Source of the DNA: Ashinkailepas kermadecensis
Taxonomy: Eukaryota; Arthropoda; Thecostraca; Neolepadidae
NCBI GenBank assembly: GCA_034440615.1
Contig: JAOTOM010005178.1
Span: 900,001-964,000 of the forward strand
DNA length: 64,000 nt
Direction of reading: 5' to 3'
The notes below the pieces were generated by a model that saw nothing but the letters and a program-made list of their open reading frames with translations, was not told the origin of the DNA and ran no database searches. This document shows positions 12,003 to 24,718 of this stretch, piece by piece (position 1 is the first letter of the stretch; every line of letters starts with the position of its first letter). A program made the translations under genes and the position numbers.

Positions 12003-12070
12003 AGCGGTCGCCGAAGGCGGGCGGCTGGCCGCCGCCGGCCAGCCGCCGCCGGCCAGCCGCCGGCCCGAGC
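12003..12070. repeat. GGCCGCCGGC-rich self-complementary repeat
   Basis: Three copies of GGCCGCCGCCGGCCA-like sequence that can fold on themselves. Confidence 0.75.
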
Positions 12071-14877
12071 TCACCACTGAGGTACGTCTGAGGACTCTGC
12101 CTGAGAGTCGCTGTGTGACTGCTAAGATGTAAGCTTGATAGTTGTGGCGTGTATGAAGACCGGTCGGGACGTAAGCGGAATTGTCTGTCAATGATAATGC
12201 CTCATTGGATGTTTGAATGTGTGACCGGAGGCTGAGCAGAGGTGAAGAGGTGGCTGAGATTTAACAAGATGCACTGTGGCCCTGTGACTGTTGAGATGGA
12301 TGTTGAAGCCTTGAGCTGTATGTTGGCCCAATGTACTGAGTATGAAGATGTGACTGTCGAGATGAATGAAGATGTAGGATGGCCTGGTGAATCGTCTGTC
12401 GAGTTGAAGCTGTCTGTCGCTTAAAGGCACTATTGTATTAATTTTGTTCTAACGCTGCACTATTGAAACCTGAATAATTATCGCCATTTAATTGCTAATT
12501 AAGGACGCCAATATAAGTGCTGGATTTTGAGGTGCCTGTCAAGAGGTTTGAATCTGAGCTCGGAGATTGAGACACAGAGCCATTGAACATAACCGGGGTC
12601 TTTAATATCGCAAACGTCGAGGTCTATACTAGCTATCTACGTGTCAAGGAAGTTTGACTATTAGACATCTGGGAAATGAAAAATGTCTGATAAGCTCTGG
12701 GGAGCAAAACTTCTCTACATCGTGCAATCCCTTCGGTCTTTGAACACTTCTCTGAAGTTTGCCTGCATCTGCAGTCCGAACAAATGGGCATTGCAGATCC
12801 AGGTTGCAAGCAATTCAGGCCGCAATAGATCGGTAATATTGTGTTTGGCAATGTAAACAGGGGCAGCGGTCGGTCCGACGCGACTATCAGGCTCCCTTCT
12901 ACTATCGCTGGTCTAACATCACATGTTTTATCCCCGCCCATTGATAGGCAGACAGGGGTGGGCTTTCATACCCATGTGACCTGAGTACGCTACGTCCTCA
13001 TTGAGTGAAGATGAAGGATGGACTAGCAGAATAAGCTGCGTCATTCATTTTCACATTATCAGTCATACGAGAAAAAAAATTGTCGAGGGATTCATCAGTG
13101 CAGAATCTCAAGATGATATTAATTTCCTGGTGGCATTGAACTGCGGAAGATTGCCGGAGCGTGCGGCTCATTTAGCGGAGATGGCTTAATGACGCGCGCC
13201 TCGCTATCGGAGGACCTAACACTCCCTCAGATCCTCACATCCCGTCCTGGGGAGGGGGTATTAAAACCCCTCTAACTTCCAAGCTGAACGGTGCATTAAC
13301 GCAACCCGGGTATCACTGGAAAACCCTCGACGGGTAGGGCCCGACGATTACTTCAGTTCACTAAACGGAGGTCAATGAAGTTGGAAATGGAACTTCTCAT
13401 ATGTCTACATGCATACCAAGGGAAAAATAAAGTTAGAAGAACATTCATATTACCAAAATAGGAAAATATGCCTAATTGGCCGCGATCTCAGGTCACTGGC
13501 CCAACCTCAAACAGAATCACAAGCTATACGTGTTGTAGGCATTGCCTAATTGCACCCATGTCCCAAGTTTCATTTCAATATCTCTTCATTTAGATGAGTT
13601 GTCGATCCCGAAACAATTCTGAAAGTGAACCTCTTTGCCCTGAGCTAGGTAAATGTCCTTGTGTGGACCAAGGTGGGAATCTTCAGCGTGAGATGCAAAA
13701 AAGAAGGAAAAGGTACTGAGAATTCCGCCGTTTTTCTCCAACGTGATAAAACATTAAGGGGAAGGAAAAAGACCTCCACCCTCGACGAGGCGGGTTAATG
13801 ACACGCGCCTCGTTACCGAGAGGACCGCATGTGGATCTCATTAGCGGCTTGGGTGTCGACTTCCCGACACGCATGGCTTGGCTGTTTGTATGCGCGCGCA
13901 TGCACACGCACACATACATACATATGCATTATATATATATATATGGCATATGGCATGTCACGCTAAGTTGCATATGCAGTTACTTGCGTCGCAAAAGAGC
14001 TCCTTGGTAAGCGAGCTCCCTGGTGATTGGTGGACAACCAATGCGCCAAAGTTTGGCAGCAGGTGTACCGCATGCAGTCAGTGGGCGGCCAGCAGCCCAG
14101 GGTGATCGAATCAGCGGAAGCCAACTTTTCAGCCGAAAGCGGCCATTATCTGGAACCATCGACGTCACTTCCAGCGCTGGGCGCCGTCATGGATGAACCA
14201 CCACTCATCATCAGTCCCGACAAGGCTCATCATGGCAGGCGACAGGTCCATCTCACGCTGTGAGCCCGTGTGGCTCTGTTGCCGTTGCGTATCGCCGACG
14301 GGAACGAAGGTCACCGTAGCGATCAACATAACTCATCTTGCGTGACAGTTTTACTGCGGGGCGCATGATGAATAACAGCTCGTGCGCAAATTTTGTCGTC
14401 GCTTATTGTGGTCGTGGAGCGATTTTATGCTATGACTTCGCACGAGGTGAAACATCAAGTCGGATGCAAGGCCGTATTCAGGGTGATAAGAATTAGTCGC
14501 GGACAGATTGATTAGATAACACGAGCAGAACATTTATCGCTGTGTTTAAGCTTGCCTATGACAATATTTTGTGAAACCACATCACCGTATATGTAACAAA
14601 TTGTGCGTTTTGTGAGGACAATGCTTGTGTGCTTGTTTTTGTGCCTCCGCGTTTACGCAAGTAAATCAATGTGTCATGTGTCAATATCCTTGTGTCATAG
14701 GCGGATCCAGCCGACTAGCTTGGTAGGTTGGAGTGGGGTGGGGGCGAAGGGGACACCGGGAGTGACGAAGTGCCTGGGGAAAGCCAAATCCTGCATTCAG
14801 TTTCAAAATGCTAGGAAGCTTCGAGGTCGCAATCATACGGGGATATTTATGAGCCTAATAAACCCATATCTTCTTAG
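12071..14877. other. Intron sequence, mostly blank
   Basis: Holds the weak repeat pair noted at 13185 and an ATATAT run at 13930. No exon with both splice borders and codon bias was found. Confidence 0.45.
13185..13345. repeat. Old repeat sharing a motif with 13765-13830
   Basis: TTAATGACGCGCGCCTCG at 13188 is echoed by TTAATGACACGCGCCTCG at 13796. The second site also has an upstream GACGAGGCG that can pair with CGCCTCGT. The type is unknown. Confidence 0.35.
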
Positions 14878-15095
14878 AAATGTATTGAAGAAATGCATTG
14901 AAGAAATGTATTGAAGAAATGTATTGGAGAAATGTATTGAAGAAATGTATTGAATAAATGTATTCAAGAAATGTATTCAAGAAATGTATTCAAGAAATGT
15001 ATTCAAGAAATGTATTCAAGAAATGTATTCAAGAAATGTATTCAGGAAATGTGTTCAAGAAATGTATTGAGGAAATGTATGGAAGAAATAGATTA
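14878..15095. repeat. 13-bp minisatellite
   Basis: About 16 units of AAGAAATGTATTC, with TTG variants at the left end. Confidence 0.95.
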
Positions 15096-15539
15096 AAGAA
15101 AATCTCACGAGTGGCAACAATCTGAAACCCTGTTTCGGCGTCGTGCAGTGTGGCCATACCCGGTGCTGAAACACATCACTTCTGTTCCGTTTGCACCTGC
15201 GTCACCGTATGCCATCCCCCACTGGTGGCGATATAGACTAAATACTCGAGTTCGATACCCGCTGACACCTCTCTCAGCCGACGTCATGTCGGACGTCAGC
15301 TGACTGTCGCCGCTTTCTCAGCTGGTGCTAAGAACCACGCTTGGTTAGCAATTATAACAACGACGTGCTATGCAACGCTTGCACTTCTCTTCCAGCTTGA
15401 CGGTCTGCTTACGTGCAGATCAACGGACGAGACATGCGGCGCGATAGAACGGTGGCTGCCAGGCTTGTCCTTTCCAGGCAGCTGCCGGGCTTTCTCAGAT
15501 GATGCGGCGACGCTCGGCAGCCCAGAGCATTCCGTCACA
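15096..15539. other. No feature seen
   Basis: Intron sequence between two arrays; nothing recognised. Confidence 0.5.
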
Positions 15540-15885
15540 CGGCCTCGTGTGACGACTAGTCCGCTACGTCACACGACATTTTTGGTGCGGACGATCACTC
15601 CGTGACGTCACATGGCGTCGTGTTACAGTTAGCCAGTGACGCCACACGGCCTCATTGGTGCCGACGGCCACTCAGTGACGTCACACGGCCTCGTGTGACG
15701 GCTAGTCTGACGTCTCACGGCCTTATTGGCGCCGACGGCCACTCAGTGACGTCACACGGCCTCATTGATGCCGACGGCCACTCAGTGACGCCACACGGCC
15801 TCATTGGTGCCGACGGCCACTCAGTGACGTCACACGGCCTCGTGTGACGGCTAGTCTGACGTCACACGGCCTCATTGGCGCCGAC
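15540..15885. repeat. 39-bp minisatellite carrying CRE palindromes
   Basis: Units combine CAGTGACGTCACACGGCC with TCATTGGTGCCGACGGCCAC; shortened units read CGTGTGACGGCTAGTC. Perfect TGACGTCA palindromes lie at 15603, 15676, 15747, 15825 and 15857. TGACGTCA is the classic CREB/ATF site. Confidence 0.9.
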
Positions 15886-15889
15886 GAGG

Positions 15890-16180
15890 CCACCATGAGG
15901 CGAGCGCCGAACGCGCCCAGTCGAGAAAGCGGCTCCCGGAAGGCACGGGCGCCGCCTGGCGCCGCCGGCGGCGTCGCTGCAGCGTCGGTCCGGGTCGCCG
16001 AGCCGTCGACGTCGTCGAACGCGCCCAGCCCGCTGGTGTCCCGGGCGCGACAGCTGTGGCCCCAGGCGCAGCAGCCGGCGGCCGCCGTGACGAGCGCAGT
16101 TCCGGGTTCCGCACTCCCAGTTCAGATTTATGGCGACGACCGGCAGCGCGCGCCGTGGGTCACCGCTGGGTGGGGGGGGA
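15890..16180. other. CpG-dense segment
   Basis: GC- and CpG-rich stretch with overlapping open frames on both strands and no splice or domain support. It could be a CpG island, but no TATA box, initiator or exon is evident. Confidence 0.4.
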
Positions 16181-17509
16181 GGGGGGCAGCTGGCCTGGCA
16201 GCGAGCGGCCAACTCACGCAGGCAGACAGACAGACAGACAGACAACCATGTGGTTGTCTACAATGACTGTCACTCTGTGTACCAATGAGCAGATTTCAAA
16301 TGAAATATGCAAATGCTTGATTATCCCCCAGAGCACACTTAGTTCATCAATCTTTGTATTCATCAACCTGCCTGCCGTCTGACGCCGCTATCGCTCGGGC
16401 TACCTGGTTTCAGTAGCTCAGCCAAGAAAGAAGGGATGAATGATCAACCCTCCCTGAAAACAACGTTTTCTTTTTCTTCCCGCTGACAGGAGGCGGAATA
16501 AAATAATTCCTCCTCTTTAATCATTGGCCTGCCCATCTATGGGAAATGTACTGGCTGTTCGCCTGCTCGGTCTAGGATACCAATGTTTCCGGCTCGTCGC
16601 CTGCCACCCGTTCCACCTTTCGTATCCGTCTGCGTTGCTCGCTCCAGTTGAATTGGTAAGTGAACGACGGAATTAACGACGCAATATCAATCTACTCGAA
16701 TGTATTGTGGTACGAACGTGAGTGTCGGGATTGGACGACAAATTAACCGAAAATACAACGGTCTAAATATCGTTCTTCAGACGATATGCCAATTGTATTC
16801 TGATAAAATATGCGAATATTTCGGTTGATACGGGTAATACCTATGGCAAACCGCATCTCACTTCGATCTCTGAAGCACTGGATGAATGTCTAAAGTGTGC
16901 GCTAGCAAATGACACCTTCGAGATCATTTGAAGTGATCTTCTTTACATGACAATAGTCATATTTTCACTCATAATCCGTTGACAAAGGAAAACAAATGGT
17001 GATGTCCATGAAAATAACATGGCGACAAGGGCAATACGGACGTTTCGGGAGGCTACATTGCCACCAGGCTGTCCACGACTTATCGGTCAAGATTTTCCCA
17101 TAACATCACGGAGTTTATATTGTAAGTATCCCTATATTTTATCGGAATCTACATTGCAATCAATATGTTAAAGGGCTTAGAGAGGGTTGATTATGAAAGA
17201 TGGCTGACACTTCTTCGGATGGCGTTTACTGTAGTAGGCTTAGGGTGAATCTAATATACTTTCTATATTTTTTACGGGAATTGGTCGCTTTAATATTTAT
17301 GACTTCTTCCGTCACTCGACATCGGCCTCGACTAAGAAACACCCAGTTAAAATTAAGAAGCGACATTCCAGGTGGGCGTTGAGGTCTTCAGTTGCAATCT
17401 TTTTATCAAGAGATTGCTATGCAATGGAACGCCCTTCCCAGTCTCAGGTAAATGGCTACACACTGGCATCCAAATCTGACAGGGGTCGAGTGTCGTGTAC
17501 TTGTGGCAT
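16181..17509. other. Intron sequence, no feature seen
   Basis: A short (CAGA)n run at 16222-16243 and a plus-strand GTAAGT at 16656 lack an associated reading frame. Confidence 0.45.
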
Positions 17510-17850
17510 TGTCGATACAACACCAACTGAAATATTGGTGCTGCCATGCAATGCAATTATTTTCATTGCCCTCATGATGGTCAGCCGACATTGATAGTCG
17601 CTCTCTGGACTTGTAGAGGTCACCAAGCTCGTTTTAGAGGTGCATGGTGTCCGAAACTACAAATGTGGACACGGATTTCGGAGGACATCAGGTCCTTTTC
17701 ATTGTTATGCACCCCTGATTATGCCAATGAAATACCAATAATTTTCACGACTTAGCATTAGGTGTGGCCGTGACGTGAAAAGGACTTGGTTGAATGAAAT
17801 GTTGGCAGCATCAGTAATTCTGCAAGCCTCCGCCTATGGTCTCTAATATA
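17510..17850. repeat. Interspersed repeat, copy A
   Basis: It shares a colinear 330-bp match with 53437-53765, including ATTGCCCTCATGATGG, GTCGCTCTCTGGACTTG and CGGAGGACATCAGGTCCTT. It also shares repeated CCAATAATTTT / GTTGGCA motifs at its edges. No coding capacity is visible. It is probably an old non-autonomous transposon. Confidence 0.75.
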
Positions 17851-18972
17851 ATACCGGTGCCGATGAACCCGCCCGCCGGAACATTTGGGATTTGCCACCT
17901 CTGTTCGCAACCTCCTTCTGCGCTTCTGGAGTTAGACAATTGATACTTGGTATGCACGAAGCTAAATGTCGCACGATGGCCAAGAGGTACATCTTTGGTG
18001 GCTCAATGTTCAGGCTGTGCGCTAAATGCACGTGCAATGTCAAGACAAACAGAAAGCCGATGGCTCGTCGTGAGTTACACGTCACCTCAGTATGGACAAA
18101 CGTGAACAAATGTATGCTTATTGAGCCATATACCAAAACAGCAGAGCATTATTCAATTAAGCAGGCCGACGTGTAAAACCGGCACACGGGTCGTGTTCAA
18201 GCTTTTAGGCAGATGTCTATGGACAATATTAATTTACTGTGGAGTTGTTACGCATTGGTAGTGCACTATGTGTTTTGTTATCTCCAAAATTGCGCGGTAC
18301 TGCACCATGGTTAATTCGGAACAGACTTGGAACATACAACAGACATTGGATAACGATACCGTGGGGTGGCACCGCTAACAAAGCAAGTGCGAAGTGCTGC
18401 ACGAGGGTTAACCCTTTGCCTGCCGGAGTGTGTAAATCGAATAACTTTCTGGCCAACCTCAGCCTGCCGCAATCGTGTAACTTTCTGTAATTGCTTCCAC
18501 CCCTGGAGTGGGTGCGACTGGGCGATGGATTGGCGGCACCTTTCATGGCGTGCCTGACTGGTGCGGTCAGAAATCCATTGCATCCTTTGGGCGGTGTGTA
18601 ATTAGGATCGTGTTCAGGCATGATTCTCATTGCAAAATGATGCTTATCTCCCATGTATGCTTGTGAAAGATGTATCCAGCTCATCAAGGCCTGTCATTTG
18701 ATATGAAGCATGCTACCAATAATCTGGTGTACGCATTCATGTTTTCCACGTTGTGTACTTGCTATCCGACTTGCTTATATGATGTTGGGTATGTAATGAT
18801 AGGTCTCAATCAGAAATGGCCAAAACATCTGTACCTCAGAATAATTAATTTGTTGTGAACACGATAATAACTACAATATTACCATTTAACCTCCCATAAA
18901 ATATCCATGGTCTCGAGTTGTGCCCACTCACCCTATTATTTCCGGGATCGGGTTTGTTCTGGCTGAATTGGA

Positions 18973-18973
<1 letters not shown>
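17851..18973. other. Intron sequence
   Basis: Apart from the short interspersed match at 18325, nothing is recognised. Confidence 0.45.
18325..18395. repeat. Short interspersed match to 22735-22800
   Basis: ACATTGGATAACGATACCGT and AACAAAGCAAGTGCG recur with changes at 22735-22800 (ACATTGGACAACGACACCGT, AGCAAAGCAATTGCC). It looks like a diverged repeat family of unknown type. Confidence 0.45.

Positions 18974-19049
<76 letters not shown>
18974..19049. repeat. (AT)n microsatellite
   Basis: 76 bp of pure AT. Confidence 0.98.
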
Positions 19050-19052
<3 letters not shown>

Positions 19053-19109
19053 GCATAGCGTACCGGTGGCTACCGAAGGGGGCATTAGGGGTGGTTGCCT
19101 CCAACCCCA

Positions 19110-21780
19110 GAAAGGTTATGAGGTCCCCAAGAATCACATTTGGGCCCCCAGAATCGTCCTGGGGCTCCTAAAAATGACGTCAGCGGCTCCAAAAAGTGGG
19201 GCCGGGCCCCTGAAGATACCGCTGGGCCCCAGAAAAAGTCGCGCCGAGACCCCCGAAAATCAGGCTGGGGCCTCAAACGGCCAGGCCGTACCCCTGGAAA
19301 TCACGCTGGGGGCCCAAGAAGTCTCGCCGGGGCCCCAGAAAATGACGCTGTGGCCCAAAAAAGACTGGCCAGGTCACTGGAAATGATACTGGGACCTAAA
19401 AGGTCGGGACGAACCACCGGAAAATCGCGCTGTGGTCCCCAAAACGTCGGACCGGGTACCCTGAAAATTACATTGGGGGCCTCATAAGTTCGCATCTGCG
19501 CTCCTAAAAATCATGCTGGATGCCCAAAAAATCGTGCCGGGGACCTTGATAATCACGATGGGAGCCAAAAAGGCTGGGCCCCTAAAAATCACGCTGGGGT
19601 CCAAAAGATCAGGTTCGGCCCCTGAAAATCGTACTGGGGCTCCCAAAAAGTCGAACCGGGGTTCATGAAAATCACGCTGGGGCTGCAAAAAGTTTGCGCC
19701 TGGGCCATGAAAATCACGTTGGGGGCCAAAAAGGCGTGCCAGGTTCTTGAAAATCGCGACGGGGACCACAAGAGGTCGGGCCGGGGCCCCTGAAAATCAC
19801 TTTGAGCTTGGCGGTAACAAAAAGTCGCGTCCGGTCCTCTGAAAATCACACTAGGGGCTCGACAGGTCGCACCAGGGCCCCAAGAGTCTCATCGGGACCA
19901 CCCAAGAAAATTAAGCCAGGAAAACGAGAGGAAAAAAGTCCTGACGTGGAAAATCATTCCGGGGCCTCAAAAATAGCTCCAAAAGACTCCAAAACGTGTT
20001 GGGCCACCAAAAACGTGTCGAGGCCACTAAAACTCGCAATAGGGATCCCAACAAATGAAGACGGGACCCAAAGATTGCACTTAGACCCCAAAAAATCGCG
20101 TCGCTGCCATTGAAAGTCACACTGGGGGCCCAAAATGTTCCGCCGGAGCCCAAAAAGTCGATGCCGACTTCCAAAATATCAATCCCTACACGGAACGTCA
20201 CTCTGCGACTAGAACGATTGCGTGAAAGACCCTAAAAACGCATCGGGACCCGGAAAAGAAGCGTGCTGCGGCACGACAAAGATGCACCGGGAGCCCTGAG
20301 AATCGTACCGGGGCCTACAAATATCGCACATGGAACTTACAAAAAATATAACTCGACCCCAAAAATCGCAAGGGGACTCATAATCGAATCGACCTGAGCA
20401 CGATAAAACATCCGAAAAGATCCTGAAAGATAATTTTTTCCAAGGGCTTCTTTTTTTTTGCTACATTGAAGGGTGCCATCGGCTGAAGAAAATCTCGTTG
20501 AGCAGCTGCAGTGGTGTACCAAAGAGGAAAATGTCCCCTGCCTCCTGAAGGCGTGGGCTGCCAAGAATCGCGCCGCGTCCCCAAAAATTGTTCTTGTGCT
20601 CCATAAATTCGTGTCGGGGCCCCGATAATTCGCGTAGGGAACTCTACATAAATACAGCTCGCACCAAAAAAAACTTGCATCGGGCCGAAAATTTGCGCCG
20701 GGGCCCGACAAAATCGCGCTGGGGCCCAGTGAAGTGCAACGCTCCCTACAAACTCGCGCCGAGCCCCCAAGTATCATGCTCGGGACCCAAAATTCCCGTC
20801 GGTAGTCCGAGAAAATCTGGTCTGGGAATCGAAAATTCCCTTCTGGTCTCCAAAAAAGTGACGCCGATGGCCTTAAATAAGCACAGCATAGCCACAGATA
20901 TTGAATTGGGGCCCGATGAAAATAAAGCCGGAGCCCTCCAAAATAAGGAGAAGTTCCGAAAAATATATGTCCGAGTCAGGGAAATCGCTCCGGAGCCATA
21001 AACATACCACCAGATTCCTTTAAAAAATCGCATACCGTCCAAAAAACATACTGGAGCTACACAAATCGCGGGTCGACACAAGAATATGGCGCCGGGGCCC
21101 GAAAAATAACGCCGGGACTCGGACTTTAAAAAAACAATCAGAAGGCACCAAAAATTGCGTCGAACCCAGAAAGCTGGCTTCAGATCCAGCCGGAACTACG
21201 CGATTGGGCCCGAAAAGTCGCGCCGGGACGCCGAGAAACTACTAATTACTACCTCTACTAAATTACTACCTCTAAAATCGTGCTGGGTCCCACAAATGTG
21301 CGTCGGGAGCCCCAATTAAAATCAGCGGGACCTTTAGAATACAACGGAAGGCCGAATATGCACCGGGCCCTCCAAAGTGTACCGAGTTTCGCAAGTTGCG
21401 GCAGGTTCCTAAAACATGCGCTGCAGCCGTAAATAAACACACCGAGAGCTTTAGAAAAACACCACGGAGTCCATAAAAGCACACCGGGGCCATGAGACCG
21501 AATCGGGCCTCAAGAACAGGCTGGGACCTCAAAGCACCACATGGCCCTAAAAATTAACAAAAAGACTGGTCACCAAATATACACATCGTGATCTTGAAAA
21601 ACGCGCCGGTACTCCAAAAATATCGTCCGTGCACGAAAAGCAGCAAAACTTGAAAAAGAGCCGGGTCTCCAAAAGGTACCAGGCCCTTAATAATAATTGG
21701 CTGGAGCCCTAAAGCACATCCGTAGACGACGAAAAATGCAACGGTTCTAAAAAAGAACTCCTGGATATGACCGCGGTTCG
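19110..21780. repeat. 2.7-kb degenerate ~21-bp array, A-tract alternating with GGGCCC
   Basis: The sequence divides into about 120 diverged units of 20-23 bp. Each has an A-tract (AAAA), then ATCACGCT or GTCGCGCC, then GGGGCCC. The two unit types tend to alternate, giving a ~42-bp dimer. Divergence is high, yet the spacing of A-tracts and GGGCC cores is kept to the end, with fading towards 21.8 kb. The long frames in it are artefacts. Confidence 0.88.
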
Positions 21781-21866
21781 GTAGCGAATCAGGGGGCGCA
21801 TTTAACCAAAGAGATGCGGTGCATCAAAGCTCAGCGGGTATCCAGATTTCTTGACCACCAGAAAAT

Positions 21867-22163
21867 GTGGGAAGAAGAGAACTAACCATCGAATTAAATT
21901 CATCGCACTTTCCAAGCGAACCCCATACCAAGCATTCTACACATCAAATATGGCACAAGACTATCATGTGGAAGCAATTAGTAAAACGTAGGTCTAGCAA
22001 AAACCGGAAAATCGTGAAAATCACGAAGTGTGGTGAATGCGACGAATGCGCAAGGCGGGTGTACAAGTGCAGGAACGTTGGCGTTTTGGCGATCAAGCGT
22101 CATAAACCGAAATGCGTGAAATTGGAAAATTTTACATTTACAAGTGATTTGTTACCGGTGTAA
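21867..22163 (+). other. 98-codon open frame with a Cys cluster, doubtful
   Basis: The plus frame contains KITKCGECDECARRVYKC and later KPKC, within a Lys/Arg-rich stretch. Cys-x2-Cys-x2-Cys recalls the start of CXXC-type zinc fingers, but the later cysteines do not follow that pattern. Codons are AT-rich, unlike the supported exons. No splice signals were evaluated as convincing. It is most likely chance or a dead fragment. Confidence 0.15.
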
Positions 22164-22368
22164 TTTCAGCAGTGTCGGGTGATTTACCAAGGGACACCAA
22201 GGGTTATAGTTGAAATCCGGTGACTCAAAGACGATGGTGGTAGATTGGGCCCTTCCACAGGAAGTTAAGTTGGTCACTAATAAATTTATTTTAAAAATAT
22301 AAAATGTGCCTCTTTGATAAATAGCCCCCTCCAAATCGGTTCCCCCTAGCGCGAAATCTAGGTACTCC

Positions 22369-22371
<3 letters not shown>

Positions 22372-22456
<85 letters not shown>
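22372..22456. repeat. (TA)n microsatellite
   Basis: 85 bp of pure TA. Confidence 0.98.
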
Positions 22457-22459
<3 letters not shown>

Positions 22460-22734
22460 CGGGCTCGATTGCTTACCGCCTTGCCATCGTGCCATACCTG
22501 GAGGACAGCACGATCGCCAACCTCGCCACGGAAATCGGGACCCTCCGACCGCCGAGCCGGCGCGAGGGTATCAGGTGGCAGACCGGAGGGGAGGTCTGAC
22601 AGACGATCACTCTTTCGAGACATGTCAATGGGCAGCCCGCCGGTGACTCAGAGTTACACACTTGCGGCAGTACAGCCGCAAATCGGCAGACCGGCTGTGG
22701 CAGTGGAAGGGTTAATTTGGAACATACCTGGACC

Positions 22735-22800
22735 AGACCACATACATTGGACAACGACACCGTAGAGTGTGCAGGTAGCAAAGCAATTGCCCGAGAAATC
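22735..22800. repeat. Short interspersed match to 18325-18395
   Basis: Partner of the segment at 18325; same order of motifs at roughly 75 percent identity by eye. Confidence 0.45.
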
Positions 22801-23053
22801 GCATAGCCTCACATTTGGACCTTCGAAGGCACCACAAGCAGAAATGTTATGTGTTTGAGTAACTAAATGCATTTTTCAAGGTGCTTTATATTTTTCATCG
22901 GCACAAGCAATCCAAAGAGACGCAGTGGGCATCAACTCGTTATGCTGGCGCGCACAGCGTTCTTCATCTACATTCGATTTTGTCATTTATTTATGATCTT
23001 GGAGAAGCTTAAGAAAATACCTTAGCTTTCCTTCCGTTTATACGCACACATTG

Positions 23054-23107
<54 letters not shown>

Positions 23108-24026
23108 ATGTGTGTGCATGTGGACGGCTTGCTAGCTGCATATTCTTACAGGACACCCGGTTGTCTTATACTTGCAAGGGACCCCATATTCTAGCGATGT
23201 GGAACTATATATGTGGCCATGTGTAAACTATAGATTGAAGGATGTTCGCTTTTATATGAGTGACTTCCTTTTCCAGTAATATTATGACATAAAGAACGAA
23301 ACCAGAGCGTAGAGACTAGATTAATACGCGATGGGAACCTGGAACGCATTACGCACGGTTGACAAAAAGCCACTGAGCATGCCCATAGAAGTGCCAAGTT
23401 AGTTCCGGTTCTGATTAATGCAGGTCTTTTAATCAACTCCGGGTGGACTGGCGGGAAAATAGCAGCCATAGTGATCCATGATCTCTATCTTGATATATAT
23501 CTTCATACATCTACAGCTGCGGATATTATATGGCGTTTCTCAGTTCTTGGACACTGGAAAGTAGAAAGATGGTAGAACTCATTAACCCCGCCATTTACAT
23601 TCTGAAAGCTAATCCTACCGGGCGTGGCATGGAAATAATCAAGTCAAATGGTGTTTCGACTCTAATTAGTGGCGCCAAATTGCTCCCCTCCCCAGAACAG
23701 TTATTGACAACCAAATACGGTCGCCTGCGTCGGTTCGAACTGCGCCGGCCGCCACGGCCAGAACGTTTCTGCAATCAGTGTCCCCACCCCGTCCCTCTGG
23801 ACGACTGGCGGCCTCTGTTACAGGCACACAACCGCGGCAACGGCCCAGATCTGGGCGGAGTTTGGGGGGGGGAGCGATTGCCACGATGCCTGACCGCTGC
23901 TGGGTGATGAAGCAGCAGGAGCTGCCCTCGGCAGCGCTGTCCTCAGCAGCGCCGCCCGCTGCTGGGTGACGAGGCGGCAGGATTTTCCCACGGCGACGCT
24001 GTTCGCGCTGCCTCCCGTGCGAGCGT
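22801..24026. other. Intron sequence, no exon seen
   Basis: Apart from the TA run at 23053, nothing is recognised. Confidence 0.45.
23053..23105. repeat. (TA)n microsatellite, interrupted
   Basis: Two TA runs around a single register break at 23074. Confidence 0.96.
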
Positions 24027-24076
24027 GTCATGTGTCCGTTGGGGACCGTTGGGGACCGTTGGGGACCGTTGGGGAC
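24027..24076. repeat. 10-bp tandem repeat
   Basis: Four copies of TTGGGGACCG. Confidence 0.93.
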
Positions 24077-24159
24077 TCGGGACTTTGGACAGCCTGCTTC
24101 GAGCAAACCTAAGAGAAGATCTGTAGCGCACCCCAGACGTTCTGGCCCGACATGCACTG

Positions 24160-24545
24160 CGGCTGGCTGGTGGTCTGAGGAGAGGTGCCCGCCGGTGTCG
24201 CCAGCTCGCCGATTGTCTGAGGAGAGGTGCCCGCCGGTGTCGCCAGCTCGCCGATTGTCTGAGGAGAGGTGCCCGCCGGTGTCGCCAGCTCGCCGATTGT
24301 CTGAGGAGAGGTGCCCGCCGGTGTCGCCAGCTCGCCGATTGTCTGAGGAGAGGTGCCCGCCGGTGTCGCCAGCTCGCCGATTGTCTGAGGAGAGGTGCCC
24401 GCCGGTGTCGCCGGCTCGCCGATTGTCTGAGGAGAGGTGCCCGCCGGTGTCGCCAGCTCGCCGATTGTCTGAGCAGAGGTGCCCGCCGGTGTCGCGCCAG
24501 CTCGCCGATTGTCTGAGGAGAGGTGCCCGCCGGTGTCGCCCGGTG
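24160..24545. repeat. 42-bp minisatellite, ~9 copies
   Basis: The unit combines GAGGAGAGGTGCCCGCC with GGTGTCGCCAGCTCGCC and GATTGTCT. At 42 bp it keeps frames open on both strands, hence apparent proteins of 148-314 residues. A single 2-bp insertion at about 24493 breaks the phase. Confidence 0.95.
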
Positions 24546-24718
24546 ACGGTGACACGTTGCCAGCGCGCTCCGTCCAGCTGGCAACGTGGACAATTAGTCC
24601 ACAACTCCACAGTTGGTGAAGTTGTGGACTAATCAGTGCAGCGAGGCAATGGAGCCAGGTGCAGCGGCAGCGCCGTAATTAAAATCTCGTCCGGTGCTGG
24701 CCGGCGCCAGATTATGCC

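Noticed and set aside
16600..16662. Possible plus-strand first exon ending in a GTAAGT donor
   Set aside because: The ATG frame at about 16583 hits a TGA before the donor.
23666..24610. 314-codon minus frame with Arg-His-Arg-Arg repeats
   Set aside because: The 42-bp tandem repeat is a multiple of three, so frames stay open on both strands; unit-level identity is at DNA level.
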